From Tubulanus polymorphus (taxonomy: Eukaryota > Nemertea > Palaeonemertea > Tubulaniformes > Tubulanidae), in assembly GCF_964204645.1 (NCBI RefSeq), contig NC_134033.1, positions 732,631 to 796,630 on the forward strand: DNA of 64,000 nucleotides, written 5' to 3'. The notes beneath the pieces were generated by a model. That model saw only the letters and a list, made by a program, of their open reading frames with translations. It was not told the origin of the DNA and did no database searches. How positions within the stretch are numbered: position 1 is the first letter of the stretch; each line of letters begins with the position of its first letter. A program made the position numbers and the translations under genes. Below, in pieces: positions 1-13,200 of the stretch.

Positions 1-427
1 ATACGGGATAATCCACAGGTTCGTATTTATCGTGCATTTCTCTTAATTATCGAATTTATTCATCCAAAATGTTCCGATTGTTCCTATTGTCAGGGTCACC
101 CTGGATGTAGTGGGTTCGAATCCTTTAATTATATGCACTTAAAAGATGATTTTGATTTTTTTCTGCATTAATAACTTAATAGTGTAATAGTGCAAGATAG
201 GCCCTAAACATTCGTGATTGGAGGAGGCCCAGCAGTCGCTGCCAAGCGGTGACAAGCGTCCCTCTCTCCTCGACCTCCTCTCACTCTCAGCGGCGCTGCG
301 CTGACTCGTCTCAGGGCCAGAGAGTTGCTAGACTATCACACGACAGAAAATTGAAATCTCATGAAACTGGATTCAAGATGTTAATTCAACTCGATATTTT
401 TAATGAATAAATTATTATAATTTTCAG
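1..427. other. Upstream flank/intron of the carbonic anhydrase gene
   Basis: No coding exon is visible. The stretch ends in a polypyrimidine tract and CAG at 421-427, the splice acceptor of the first visible carbonic anhydrase exon, so at least its right part is intron. A sequence resembling a tRNA B box (GGGTTCGAATCC) at about 110-122 is probably a decayed tRNA-derived SINE. Nothing else is recognised. Confidence 0.6.
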
Positions 428-2739
428 CCGAAAGCTCTTGCGTTCTGTTGTATGGACAGTCGGGTTCTACCGACGCGGTTCACTCAGACTGATGTCGGTG
501 ATATGTTCCTGGTTCGTAACGCCGGCAACCTCGTGCCTCATCATAAACACCACGGTTACACTCACATCACTACAGAACCTGCTGCTTTAGAGTTAGCCTG
601 CGTTATCGGAGGTATTAAACATGTCATTGTCTGCGGTCATTCCGATTGTAAGGTGAGTTCATGCACCTACTCGTCCTTTCCCTAACCCTAGTTAGTTACC
701 TAATCGTTGGTGGTAAGCTTTTTATAATCAGATGAGCTTATACCGCCTTGATGAGTTTGTGAAAATATCCGATCGTGAAACTAAACCACAGTCAGGTTAC
801 TGACTACCCTAACCCCTGACAGATTTCTCAACCTAAAGACACTATGAGACTTACCCTTACCCTCCCTCACTGGTTTCTCAACATAAAGACACCATTTGAT
901 GTGTTACAGTGAATACATACATTGCATAGTTCCATATTCAACTCTTAAGAGTTTGAAAGTGAAGGAAAAATGAATTAGTCAGAAACACAAGATGAAACAA
1001 TAAAATTGTGAAATCCCACAATTGTTGAAAGACTTATGAGTTTATTCAAAACACTAGAAATATTTCCGGTGCGATTTTACATTTATTGGATGCTAATATC
1101 TAATTGACAATTGGTGAACTGGCTTCTCTCAGTTCAATAGTTGTGAGTTGAGATATGACTGTTGTAGTTTAAACATTGGAAATAAACTAACTTTAATTGT
1201 AGAGTTAAAACACTACCGAAACTGTGGAACTGGGACTAACTGAATGTCTGCTAGTGACCTGTCCCAAATAGACCTGATCATCCTGCCTCCAGAGATCTGG
1301 ACATAATGACACGGTCCCGCTGCACTGTGCCAGAGTTTCTAGATACCACCACCATGTTCAAACCCTAATCAGTAACATGTCTGTGGTTTAGTTTCACGAT
1401 CGGATATTTTCACAAACCACAAGCCCATAAGCCCATAAACCACAAGCCCATAGGTTGGTATAAGCCCATCTGGTTATAAAAAGCTTACCACCAACGACTA
1501 GGTAACTAACTAGTTCAAACCCCCGTTGTTCAATGTTCTTGATTTGTGACTCTACTTTATCAATAGCTTTCTGAAAATATGATTTCGATGATTCTGTATT
1601 GTTTTTTTAGGCAATGAACGCCCTCTATGGATTACGGGAAACGGCTCACATTCACGAAGGAACTCCGTTACAACTGTGGCTGAAGAAACACGCGACGAGT
1701 TCCCTGGAGAAACTGGAGAAACTGGAACAGATCGGATCACGTGAACCGCTCGTATTTCAGGGAGAATCTGATAAACATACCCTTAACGCTTTCATTGATC
1801 CAGAAAATCAGTTCGCTATTACTGATAAACTATCGATGGTAAGATTCACCTAGACTAGTACCCCCTGAACCACCTGAACCGCCTGAGCCTAGTATACCCT
1901 GAACCACCTGAACCACCTGAGCCTTGTACCCAAAACCGTCTGAACCTGTGCCTAGTACTCTAAACTGCCTGAACCTAGATCTAGCCTAGTACCCTAAATC
2001 ATCTGTACCTAGACTTAGCCTTGTACACTAAACTGCCAGAACCTAGTACCCCCTGAACCACCTGAGCCTAGTACCCTAAACCGTCTGAACCTGAGCCTAG
2101 TACCCTAAACTGCCTGAACCTAGATCTAGCCTAGTACCCTAAATCATCTGAACCTAGACTTAGCCTAGTACACTAAACTGCCTGAACCTAGTACCCCCTG
2201 AACCACCTTAGCCTAGTACTCTAAACCACCTGAGTCTAGATCTAACCTAGTGCCCTAGACCATCTGATTTTAGTTCTAGTCTAGGCTTTGTTAAGAACAA
2301 TGCCTCTTGAGGCCATGAGCTCAGCTTCACAAAAATGTAAAATGTTTAATTAATTAATCTTGATCGTGAAATCTAGTTAAGAATTTAATTTCTTAATAAT
2401 TTAATTAATTTATTAACTGTTTGATATGAAATAGGACTTCCTAGGACCCGGTTTTATAGATCACAGTTTTAAACATGAACCTAGTTTACTGTATTCATAG
2501 AAATCTCAACTGAATTCGTTTTGCAGATCAATACTTTACAACAAATACAGAATATCAGCAGTCACCCGTTCCTGGCAGACGGATTAATAAACGAGACCGT
2601 CCGACTTCACGCGATGTGGTTCGATATTTATACCGGTGACGTTTATTTGTTTAATCGTCCACATCAACGTTTTATGGTCGTAGATGAGAATTCGGTCGAT
2701 GAGGTTTTCCTTAAAGATCAAATGTTAGTCGGAGAATAA
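428..2739 (+). CDS. Beta-class carbonic anhydrase, 3' three exons (5' partial)
   Basis: Coding exons at 428-652, 1611-1838 and 2527-2739 (stop TAA) join in phase 0 to give 221 residues. The product would interconvert CO2 and bicarbonate with a zinc ion. The first exon carries the beta-class signature: CCMDSR (zinc-binding Cys plus the Asp/Arg dyad), a VRNAGN segment, and GHSDCK with the second zinc ligands (His, Cys) at the exon end. Exon 2 begins AMNALYGL and exon 3 is the C-terminal part ending FLKDQMLVGE. The N-terminal exon or exons lie upstream of the window, so targeting (mitochondrial in many animal members) cannot be judged. Beta carbonic anhydrases occur in many invertebrates but not vertebrates. 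Intron 1 holds an element with inverted ends and intron 2 a minisatellite. The gene is convergent with the kinase gene downstream. Confidence 0.93.
690..1515. mobile_element. Non-autonomous element with long inverted ends in carbonic anhydrase intron 1
   Basis: The left arm (about 690-800: TTGGTGGTAAGCTTTTTATA, later ATATCCGATCGTGAAACTAA) reappears reverse-complemented at about 1380-1515 (TTTCACGATCGGATATTTTC, later AAAAGCTTACCACCAACG). The arms are about 110 bp and imperfect. No transposase is present. Similar single arms occur at about 31985-32020, 48184-48262 and 49210-49310, so it is a dispersed family. Confidence 0.6.
1855..2290. repeat. Degenerate minisatellite in carbonic anhydrase intron 2
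   Basis: Variants of CCTGAACCACCTGAGCCTAG and TACCCTAAACTGCCTGAACC alternate through the interval as a diverged tandem array. It lies wholly inside intron 2 and has no coding role. Confidence 0.85.
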
Positions 2740-2794
2740 GCGCCACCTGGATCTATAGTAGTGACCAGTAATTAAATATTTTGAAGAAATTTTG

Positions 2795-3032
2795 ATGGCT
2801 TGTTCAGTAGCTGATTCAGCAGCTGGTTTGTAGATTGAGCTTGTTCAGCAGCTGATTCAGCAGCTGGTTTTGTAACTAGGCTTGTTCGGTAGCTGATTCA
2901 GCAGCTGGTTTGTAAACTAGGCTTGTTCAGTAGCTGATTCAGCAGCTGTTTTGTAGACTAGGCTTGTCGCAGCTGATTCAGCAGCTGGTTTGTAGACTAG
3001 GCTTGTCGCAGCTGATTCAGCAGCTGGGTTGA
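2795..3032. repeat. Tandem repeat in the carbonic anhydrase 3' UTR
   Basis: About five to six copies of a roughly 40-bp unit built on AGCTGATTCAGCAGCTGGTT follow the stop codon by about 55 bp. AGCTG/CAGCT palindromes recur in each unit, so the transcribed repeat could form hairpins. It ends before the polyadenylation signals. Confidence 0.85.
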
Positions 3033-3295
3033 ACTTTAAACCTCTTCGCACATAGCAATGCAGTTACCGGTAGTTTTATTGTAGTTTATAGTGTGTTATT
3101 ATGCCATTGTATTTGAGGAGCAGTTTAAACCAGTCTGGACTCCTCACTCCTCTCCTCCTCAGCGTGCAGGGTAGAGGAGTATTACAGCCTGGACCCTACA
3201 CCTCTCCTCGGGTCACCACAGCTGATAGATACCTGTATTAATAGTTATAATGGCTCTGATTTAGTGGTAACCGTGACATAAACACTTATTTTATG

Positions 3296-3428
3296 AATAA
3301 AAAGCATTTTATATAGGTATATACCCGACCAGTACATTTCTACTGTTAAGAAAGTGGAGTTTGACCGGGTTATTTTATAAGTATTTTGTGTGTGTGTGAT
3401 GCATTTGTATTTTGATGTATGGAATAAA
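3296..3428 (+). promoter_or_regulatory. Polyadenylation signals of the carbonic anhydrase gene
   Basis: AATAAA occurs at 3296-3301 and again at 3423-3428, 560-690 bp after the stop. Either would close the transcript; I cannot tell which is used. Confidence 0.5.
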
Positions 3429-3445
3429 ATATGGTCATGTATTAT

Positions 3446-4447
3446 TACGCTGTATGGAACTGGTCTTTTAACGTGAATTCATCGATCTTATATTACATGA
3501 AATTGGTCTTATTAAAAGTGTTAAAAGAAATTGTGAATTTAAGGAGATCAAAATATCAATTGATTAATCAAGTGGTCTTTATTTGCATTAAGTAATTTGC
3601 CACTAAAGTTATGAGATGTTACTAGTTTCCAGGGTAAAGCGATGTTTTCTACCGGTGATGTGTAGTTAGTGTTGTGGACGGTTTCAGGATAAAAATACTC
3701 GATTTTTTGAAGCTTTAATAATATGAAAATACGATCTCAAAAATATAGGAAAACACGATCAAATTCTGAATGAAAGCTTCCTCAGCTTCATGGGAACTAG
3801 TCGAGTATCTAGCCACCTTGTGTTGCTGGGAACCTGTACGTCGTCCGGTATTCAGGCTACGTGTGGACATGCCAAACATCCCTACATGTCCTAAACTCAT
3901 GTTTGGGATAAAGAATTGTCCTAAAAAGTAAAAATAATGATGCACTTTGACTGAAGGTTCCACGGAGGACCTTAGTCTAGTACCTAGCGGTTTTTCCCCG
4001 GGTTGTAGGGGACCGTAACAACATCTGGTAGTCAGATTAGTAATGCCTAGGACTAAACTAGGAAATAAATGTCTTATTTAACCAGTTATCCCTTTTACTC
4101 AGAAATAACCAGGACTGAATGAAGTTTTAATAAATGTTCTTCCAAAATTATACGTTTAAATGATTGCGTTAATTCATTTCTGTTTTTGAAATGTTTCTGT
4201 TCGAGTTAGTTTTGATATTGTGATTGAGGTAATGTTTAAAATGAAATCTCCCTGAGTGGCATTGTTGCTCCCTCTGAGCGGCATTTTCGCTCCCTCTGAG
4301 CGGCCTTGTTGCTCCCTCTGAGCGGCATTGTTGCGACTATGTCGCTCACTCAGATTATGTAATTTAGAATGCTTTATTGTAGATAATAAATTTTATCAAT
4401 TGTTCTCATTAATCATAGTTTGAATTTAATTCATTCAGTTTCTCAAT
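3446..4447. other. Intergenic DNA between convergent genes
   Basis: No gene is seen. The interval contains a 22-bp tandem repeat (CTCCCTCTGAGCGGCATTGT) in about four copies at 4240-4335, and a fragment near 3975-4030 (CCTAGCGGTT...GTAACAACAT) that recurs in diverged form near 13015-13075 and 23290-23330, so it is dispersed repeat DNA. Confidence 0.6.
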
Positions 4448-4738
4448 TCACCAAATAGTCTGTCTGGTTTTAATACTAATTTCACAATGAAAAAATGGCG
4501 ATGGGACTTTAGCTTCAAGAAGTTGAATTCGGGCTGCAATTTGTATTCGCAATGTGGTATCAATCTGATTGTAAGGATCTGAAATGTCTAATCCTCCTCC
4601 GGATAATAATCTGGCAATGGAGCCTGTATTGGTAGTCAGTCCCCTGTCTGTGGCTGGTTTCACAAACCTCATGATTCTTACAACGCTATCCAAACTACCA
4701 ATGATTAGGTTAACGAAGATGTTCTTCCTCCCTAACAT
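4448..4738 (-). other. Unassigned 96-codon open reading frame
   Basis: An uninterrupted frame runs from ATG at 4738 to TGA at 4448. Its composition looks protein-like (for example TGSIARLLSGGG and DISDPYNQIDTTLRIQIAAR), unlike the repeat-derived frames elsewhere. I do not recognise the family. A TTAG just inside the start could be a splice acceptor, so it might be a lone exon or the relic of a retrocopy. It lies beyond the likely 3' end of the kinase gene on the same strand, with no promoter or partner exon that I can support. Confidence 0.25.
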
Positions 4739-4792
4739 GATATAGAAAAGTAACTCATCACATATCTATAAATTATATATGATATATTCATC

Positions 4793-4798
4793 TTTATT
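4793..4798 (-). promoter_or_regulatory. Candidate polyadenylation signal of the Shark-type kinase
   Basis: TTTATT on the plus strand reads AATAAA on the minus strand, about 680 bp past the kinase stop. It would give a 3' UTR that contains the 20-bp repeat at 4995-5330. Confidence 0.35.
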
Positions 4799-4994
4799 TG
4801 TTGAATAAATTCTTTTAGTGCAATAAATAAATTCATCATTCAAAAATCTGAGCAAAATTTAACAAAAAATACAAAATGATACAATATAGTTAGCAGCAGC
4901 ACCTTGGATGAATGGAACTAGTATCGGCTTCTTACAGATATAAATCACAGACATAATTATAGAATTAAATACTCTCAGTAAAGTTTAAGTCCTT

Positions 4995-5330
4995 CAGGAA
5001 CTCAGTTCCACAGTTCTGGACTCAGTTCCACAGTTCTGAACCCAGCTCCACAGTTCTGGATCCAGTTCGACAGTTCTGGACCCAGTTCCACAGTTCTGAA
5101 CACAGTTCTAGATCCAGTTCCACAGTTCTGGACTCAGTTCCACAGTTCTGAACCCAGTTCCACAGTTCTGAAACCAAGGTTCTTGACCTAATTGCAATTC
5201 CACAGTTCAGGATCCAGTTACACAGTTCTGAATTCAGTTCCACAGTTCTGGACCAGTTCCATGGTAACTAAACCTAGTTCCACATTTCTGGTCACAGTTC
5301 CACAGTTCAGGATCCATTTCCACAGTTATC
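4995..5330. repeat. Array of the GTTCCACAGTTCTGGA family in the kinase 3' UTR
   Basis: Roughly fifteen copies of a 20-bp unit (CCAGTTCCACAGTTCTGGA and variants). The same unit family forms arrays at 32403-32630 and 55565-55745 and looser clusters at 27785-27900 and 60440-60520, always in introns or flanks. Confidence 0.85.
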
Positions 5331-5477
5331 AGACTGCTGCGGTGAAACTTGATTCATGGATCGCAGCCGTTTTTGATTGTCATGATTGCTTTTAAATCCA
5401 CAGTTCTACACATAATTGAAAGCACGAAACACAATTTTCCGATTGTACAAATCAATCCCGACTAGCGCCACCGCCGA

Positions 5478-7252
5478 TTAACGGGAAGCGAAACGGTCGT
5501 AAATTCCCGCATATTCCGGATCGCAACTGAACGTATTGTTGAGCTGTTTAAAAGTCGGTCGTTCGGAAGGTTTATATTCCCAACATTTGCGCATGATCTC
5601 GTAGACTTTCGACGGACACCGAGACGGTTTATCTAAACGTATCCCATCGTCTAACATCTTTATCACCTAAATCAGTAACAGACACACAGAGAAAGAAATT
5701 AGTGAAATCATCAACGTTTATAGAATGGAGGGTATTTATACCAAACCAGTTTCATGGATTGTAGGAAGATCCCTCCGCCCATCGGAGTCCACAATCCCAA
5801 CTTCAATTAGTGCAGGCTTCGATCTGGGATAGTCTTGGTTCTCATTGACTATTGTATCATGACAAAGTGGGGACTTTTGGAGGGAACTATGAGTAGCAGC
5901 AAATGAGTACCCCTGGCATTACTCATCTGAGTACCCCTGAGTAAAGATCAAACCTAACCCCTCTCACAATTGCAGTCATGGCTTCTGTTTAAACACTTTG
6001 ATCAAGATGTTGGTTCTGTAATTGATGTAATTGACAGACAGTGGCGCCACCACCTCGCTGACCCCATCCCCTAGAGAGACAGTGGCGCCACCACCTCGCT
6101 GACCCCATGCCCCGCTCACTCAAATCAAACTCTTTCAACATCTGCAGAGAATCCCGCACCATGAACTCTGAATGTCTGTGATGACCCGGTAATTGTGAAG
6201 TTCATCCAGATATGAAATGTTTACCTCGGCTCCTTGTAAATTCTCGTACGGCTGTTTTCCGAAAGAGAACATTTCCCACAGTGTGACACCATAACTCCAA
6301 ACATCACTGGCGTGAGAGAATGTACCATAATTCACACACTCCGGGGCATACCTATAGAATATACAACATAACCCCGTTAATTCTAACACTCCGGGGCCTA
6401 AGATACGTCCAAGGAAAGCAAATATTAATTTTAGAGCATGAAATTATGGTCGTACCATTTGATGGGCCATCTTCCACCTTTAGAGGCTTGATAGTAATCG
6501 CTACCGGCTCCGACCGCTCGCGATAAACCAAAATCACTGATCTTCACCTGAAAATAAAACCAAACTGAAAACTATTCACATGTTGTCTACATATTTCTTT
6601 GAGATGCCTTATATTTGAAATCAAGGGCTGCAGTTTCTCAAAAGTGATTTACAGTTAACCAGTAGATAGTTGACATTCAAAGGCATCCACCAGTTATCTT
6701 TAACAAACAAGACCCAGCTCCACAGTTATGAATTAAGATTTGACTCAAAGTTAACTCGTTGAAAATGAACTAATTTTAACTCAGTGTAACTTGATCCAGT
6801 TGAGCAACTGATCATTGGCTGTGAGTTTTTAACTCTGCAGTCCATTTCATTGTGGCAGTTATATTCTGCGAGCTTGTTTCAGAAATATCGAAGGAGGTTC
6901 TTCAATAACTTACCTGATCTTTATTAGCTAGTAATATATTCCTAGCAGCCAGGTCTCTGTGTATGAATTTCTTCTCTTCGAGATACATCATCCCAGCCGC
7001 TATCTGAGCCGCCCACAAATATAAATCCGTCTTCACTTCTATCGCTTCGGGATAATCCAATAGATAATCCAACATTGATCCGTTCGAGATTAACTCTTGA
7101 ACCTATAAACATCCAGACTTCAAATCTTAGAACATTCGGAACTGAATCCAGACTTAGCCTGAGTTCAGGACCCTATTGCACCACAGGGGCTTGTAGTTGA
7201 AGTTTGGAGGTGAATGGGTAGCTTAGATCATCCAATATTCCAGATACTGTTG

Positions 7253-7294
<42 letters not shown>

Positions 7295-10200
7295 CTGGGA
7301 TATTGAATTGAATGATCTAAGCTACTATCCATCCCCAAACTACAAATACAAGCCCTGGTTTGTTGCGCAGTCCTGACTTCAGTCCAAAAGTGGTCTTAAA
7401 TCTGGTTTTAAATTGTTAGATTGGCTATGGAACCAAAATGAGTTTAGACTTGTCTTAAGTTGTTAGATTGGTTATAGAACCAAAATGCGCTGAGACTGGT
7501 CTTAAGTTGCTAGATTGGCTATAGGACCAAAGTTCTCTAAGATGGTCTTAAATCTAAGCCATGACTATGCCACTGGCCTTTGAATTGGCCCTGGGGTTAG
7601 AGCTCTAACGCAGGCCCAGGCAATGAACAAAATACCAGATACATTCAAGATAGAAACGAACGTTGCTATAAACCATTATCGGTTACAATAAGATTGTGAA
7701 ACTCACGATCATGATAATCCCGTTCTGATCTAACAGATCGAACATCTTGACGATACAAGAATGACGTAAACTCATCATAACTCGAGCCTCCCACAGAAAC
7801 TGATCCATTCCGTTAATCATGTGTTGAGGATGAAGAGTTTTAACGGCTACGATTCGTTTTGGTAGATTCAGATGAGCAGACGGACGCCATTTCGCTTCGT
7901 AAACTGACCCGAATTCACCTTGACCCAGTTCTCGGACTGTCGGCGGAGACAAAAAAATATCACAAGTTTAGAAAATTGCAACCGATTTTCGAATAAACCG
8001 TGAACCGACGAAACACTTACTCAACTTCAATTCAGATTTCGTGACCACCCGTGGTTCGTACGGTTTCGTCGTACCGGGTAGATCTTCCGTCTGCTGATCA
8101 GTGCTGCCTCCTAGCGGTGATCTTGGAGGTGAAGTATCCGGTAACGGTGGCGGTTCTTTTTGAACCTGTAATTTACAATAAACAGACGCTGTAATCATAG
8201 ATTCAGTTGTTTGTATTAAAGATTTGTTAGATTCTCTCTTACCTCTTTCTCTGATGGACTCGGAATCCTAGGACTCGGCGTCCTGGGTGGAAGCCTTGGA
8301 CTCGGAGTCCGTGGCGGGATCCTAGGATTCTCTTTCTCCGGACTCTGTTCTGGACTCACGAATCTCTGCGGCCGATTTTTCCGTTTTGTTGATTCGCTGT
8401 ACACGACTGCCACAGTAGGTTTCTTCCTCGATATCGCCGGACTGCCACCAGGTGGTGTTGCCATCAGGATGCCGTCTTGGTTGCCAGACGGGGTTCTCGC
8501 GTGACCGCGCAGGGCGTCCTGGTTACCGGACGGGGTTCTGGTGTGACCTCGCAGGGCGTCCTGGTTACCGGACGGAGTTCTGGCGTGACCCCGCAGGGCG
8601 TCCTGGTTACCGGACGGGGTTCTGGTGTGACCCCGCAAGGCGTCCTGGTTACCGGATGATGGGGTCCTTGAGTGACCTCTCTGGAATTGCGGATTCCTAC
8701 TACTCGGTGATTGCGTATCCCGCGGCGATGATGCATTGTTGTGTATTTCCCGTTTTTTAGGTATTGGAATCGGTTTGCGAGCGGTTGCAAGCGGATTTGG
8801 TTGCCGTGGTTTCTCATTGTCGTTGCTCGAAGAATCAATTTCTGAATTATTCGTTGATTTTGATTGTAAAGCTACGGCAGACGTAGGATAGTTCCCGCTA
8901 CTACCGGTAGGTGGCAGAGCAGGCGGCAGTGCAGGAGAATCTGAAGTAGAATTAGCAAGAGTAACAAAATATTCGCTGGAAGTTTGCTGCATGTTTCTAA
9001 GCGGTGGGGGACAAGGTATCTGAGGGGGTGGAGGGTGTTGGATTGGAGCAGGGGGACAAGGTATCTGAGGGGGTGGAGGGTGTTGTAACTGGGGACGATG
9101 TTTAGGGTAGTTGTTTTGAGAGGAATCAGGACTACTGGCACACGACGGATCAGACGCCTGACTACTAGCACATGACAGCTCAGACGCCTGACTACTAGCA
9201 CACGACGGATCAGACGCCTGAACAGGAATCCGTTTAGAAAAAACCCGCGGCTGTTGTTTCGACAACGACTTCGCAATAATACTACCTAATAGTCAATAAA
9301 TTATTGAAGTCATTTCATCAAAATATCCCTCAGTATTTCTAGTTTGCGAACTTTGGAAATTGTTTTGATCAAAATGGTTACCGTCACACATGTTCTGCGT
9401 GCAACATTTTGATTCGTAAATTCGTCATTTATCTCTAAATGCAAAATCCTCACTGAATAAATTGATGCCTAATAACGGCGGCGCAGATCAACTGATTATC
9501 AATGAAACGTCACACGGAGAGGGATGTGTGACAGACGTAGTTGGGGTGATTTTCTCTGACCGCTCAATGTAATCCCCAATCCCCAATCCCATGTTCTAAC
9601 AGGGTATATAAACTTACAGAGAAGATTCTCCGGTGCCGGATACGGTTTCTCTAAGTTCACTTCTCTCACTAATCCGTCTGCAAAAAACAAATACATTCTG
9701 TTTATAAACAAACAGAAACTGAAAACTGAAGTTTTCGTTTTTCAACAATTTTCAAGTTTGATTGACCTGTCAATCGACACCCCCTCCCCCGCTCTGCTGT
9801 TGTTACTTACTGAAGGCTAAAGCGTATTGTAAACGGCATGGTAATCCTTCACCCCACATACTGTAGAATTCTATCAGATGAGCCAGACTCTCCATCAATG
9901 GTCCATCGTCGAGGTAGTACATGTTCCCTTCCTACATGAAAGGTATAAGATTTATAACATTCAGTCAGCTCCGTGGCAACCCGTACCCTACTGTACTGAC
10001 ATCCCTCATCCGCTGAGACGCTGAGTGAACCCACTCAGAATACTTACATGACGCCTGATCTCGTAATGATGAACCTCTTTTTGATGAACCAAAGCCAAAA
10101 CGAACCAATCCAGTTGTCTAGAACTATTGCGTACCAAAAACAAACCATCTTTAAAGCCAGCAGTGGAGAGAACTTTAATTGAATCCTACAATAATAGAAT

Positions 10201-13200
10201 ATTTAGAGTGTGAGGTGGTGAGGTGTGGTGAGGTGATGGGGTGTGGTGATGGGGTGTGGTGAGGTGATGGGGTGTGGTGAGGTGATGGGGTGTGGTGAGG
10301 TGATGAGGTGAGGTGGGGTGAGGTGATGGGGTGCGGTGAGGTGATGGGCTGATGAGGTGGGGTGAGGTGATGGGGTGCGGTGATGGGGTGCGGTGAGGTG
10401 GGGTGAGGTGATGGGGTGCGGTGAGGTGATGGGGTGTGGTGAGGCTGGTCTCATAAAACAGGGATCCGTTACCTTCCTAGTGAGATCACCGTGCAGCCAG
10501 TCCTGTTTGAGAGTTCGCGCCGCAGGCGATTTATATTTAGACAATAATTTAGCGCAGTTTTTGTGTTTATATCTGAGAGCTGTTTGATACGGAGTCATTT
10601 TCTCTTGATCTTGAGGCCAGGCTGGAGCCTGTACAGACAGCAGTGCCTGAAAATACACCCACAATTCAAAACCCCGATGATAAAATGATTGATACTTATT
10701 GTTTCTCATTTCTGCTGAGTTTAAAAGTTGACCCAGCCGGTCGCCTATCTACCCTGTACAATACCTATTTTTAACAAAGAAATCATGATCAATCTAATAA
10801 TAACAGAACCGGCAGTTATAGAAATGAACTGATTACAGTTCACAAAATGACTCTTAGGCCAATTAGGAGGAACAAGGTATCAATTTATTTTAGCATCAAC
10901 TTCAATAACTTTGAGGTCAGTTTTAACTTTAACCAGAGATGAATTGATGATGATGATGATGGTGGTTCATTTATATAGCGCCCATTCCACAATGTTCATA
11001 GGAGCTCCTCGAAGATCATTATTATTCTGGGCTGGGTTTCATAGATGTGGAAGAAAAATAATCCCTGGGAAGATTATGAAATTCATCAGTTATATCCACG
11101 GTTTCTCATTGTAACTATGGTGGTTGTCACCCAGATTGAGGATTTACCCCTAGGGATAACTTTGATACTCAGTCTATGAAACCGGGCACAGGACCTTAAC
11201 TGGCATAGACTTTCATCTTACTCTTCCTGTGGAGATTGTAGTTCCTGATCTGGACTTCTGCTATATGTCTGTATTCAATGTAATTAGCGTAACAAACCTG
11301 AATACATTTCACGTGTCCCAACATGGCCGCCTCGTGTATCGGTTGCATTCCGTTGAGGTGACGTATTTCAATCGGGCTCGCTCCACCGCGTATCAACAGT
11401 TTAATCATACCGGGGAAATCCCCGGAACACGCGCGGTGTAACGGAGTATAACCGCTACTATCTCGTATGTTAGAGTTGGCTCCTTTACGCAGGAGCAGTC
11501 CGGCGATCGTATCATCCCCTCGATACGCGGCATCGTGAAGAGCTGTCGAACCTGAATTATAAATTAACATCCTCAACTCTAATTCTACCTCTCCAGCCTC
11601 TTGAAACCCCAAACCTGCTGAATATGCCCAGAACTGTCAATTGCTTTTCTTCAAAATTCAGTTTAATCCAAAATTGTTAGAGGAGTTGATATCATTGTTG
11701 TAAAACTTTTCAGATTGTATTTCTTACCTTTGGAATCTTTCGCGTTGATGTCAGGACAAAGAGGGTCGTTCAATATCTCTTTAGCTACGTTTACATTACC
11801 TGAAAATTGAGAAAAAATAATAAAAGGACCAGTTGCTCAAAAGTTGGTTAACCAGTTGCTCAAAAGTTGGCTAGTTAACCAGTTGGTTAGAGTTAACCAG
11901 TGGATAGTCGACATAAGCTCATGGTATTCATCCACCAGTTATGTTTAGCCAACTTTTTAGCTGGCCCCAGATTTCTTGATTAGATGGATTTAGAATTAAC
12001 CAGTGAATAGTTGACCTAATTACCATCAAATATTTATTGTAACTAGGATATTTATCTTAAAAGAACTTTTTGAGCAACTGCAAACTGCAGCCCTTGATTT
12101 GTTGATTACATTTAAACCGAGCTGAAGTTAGAACAGGTCTATATAAAACAAGGTGAATTTCAATCCACCCGCTTCATACCTTCATATACAGCCTGATGTA
12201 GAATATTAGTCGGGCCGTATCTGCGTAGTCCAGGAGGTGGCGCCGTATTACGACTGAATGCCGTTAGTTTGTGAGCGAGGCCTCGGTTTTCAATCTTATA
12301 ATGATCAATGACTTTCTCAATTCCTGCACGAAACAACAAAAACAAAACAATCAGAAAATTCTGATTGTAAAACTGAGATTTTAAACGATTGTGCAAGATT
12401 TTTCCGACCGTGTATCACGGGACTGTTGTTGATTGTGAAAAATGCATCTCCGATTTTAGAAATTTGATAATGAAAAAATTGTTCATCGTAACAGACGGAT
12501 AGAACCAGCGACGACTGACGCCCGGAGTCGGAAACACTTTCTCGTACCAGATACAGACCATTAAGCATTCCATCTAGAAATAAAAACATTGATTACAGCA
12601 AAATATTCACGAGATAAATAACAGAAAGCCAGGACGAAAACAAAAGCAGTTTAGATCTTGTTTCCACAATGTCTCAGTGTTGCTAGTAAGTGGTACTGAT
12701 GGTGGAGAGGTTTGGGGTTTCAGACTGACTGAGTTCCCTGTTAGCCTAAAACCTAGCCATTATTCCCTAAACAATGATGTTGAAGGGTAACCCGTTAAAA
12801 CAACTGGTATGTAGACCAGGCTCCCTGTCCGCCAGACCCTTGGCATTGACAGCAATCTACTCTTACCACATTTGAATGTAGATTCAGGCTAATTGGTCTT
12901 TTTGGATAAAGGCTTGCCCCCTGCTGCTCACTGGGCCCCCAGTCAAATCTTACCACGTCAAGATGATCTGGTTTCTGACTCTGATCTGGATAAAAGCCCA
13001 TCCTTAATCTTGTACCTAGCGGTCGTTACCCAAACAACAAAACAATAAAAGGTTGTAGGGGAACCAGTAACAACGACTGTTATTCAGACTAGCCCATCCC
13101 CTGCTGCCCACCGACCCCCGTATCCATAGGGACTTGTCGCAACTGATAGGCCTAGTCAATGACCAACCCCAGTATCAATGACCAACCCCAGTATCAATGA

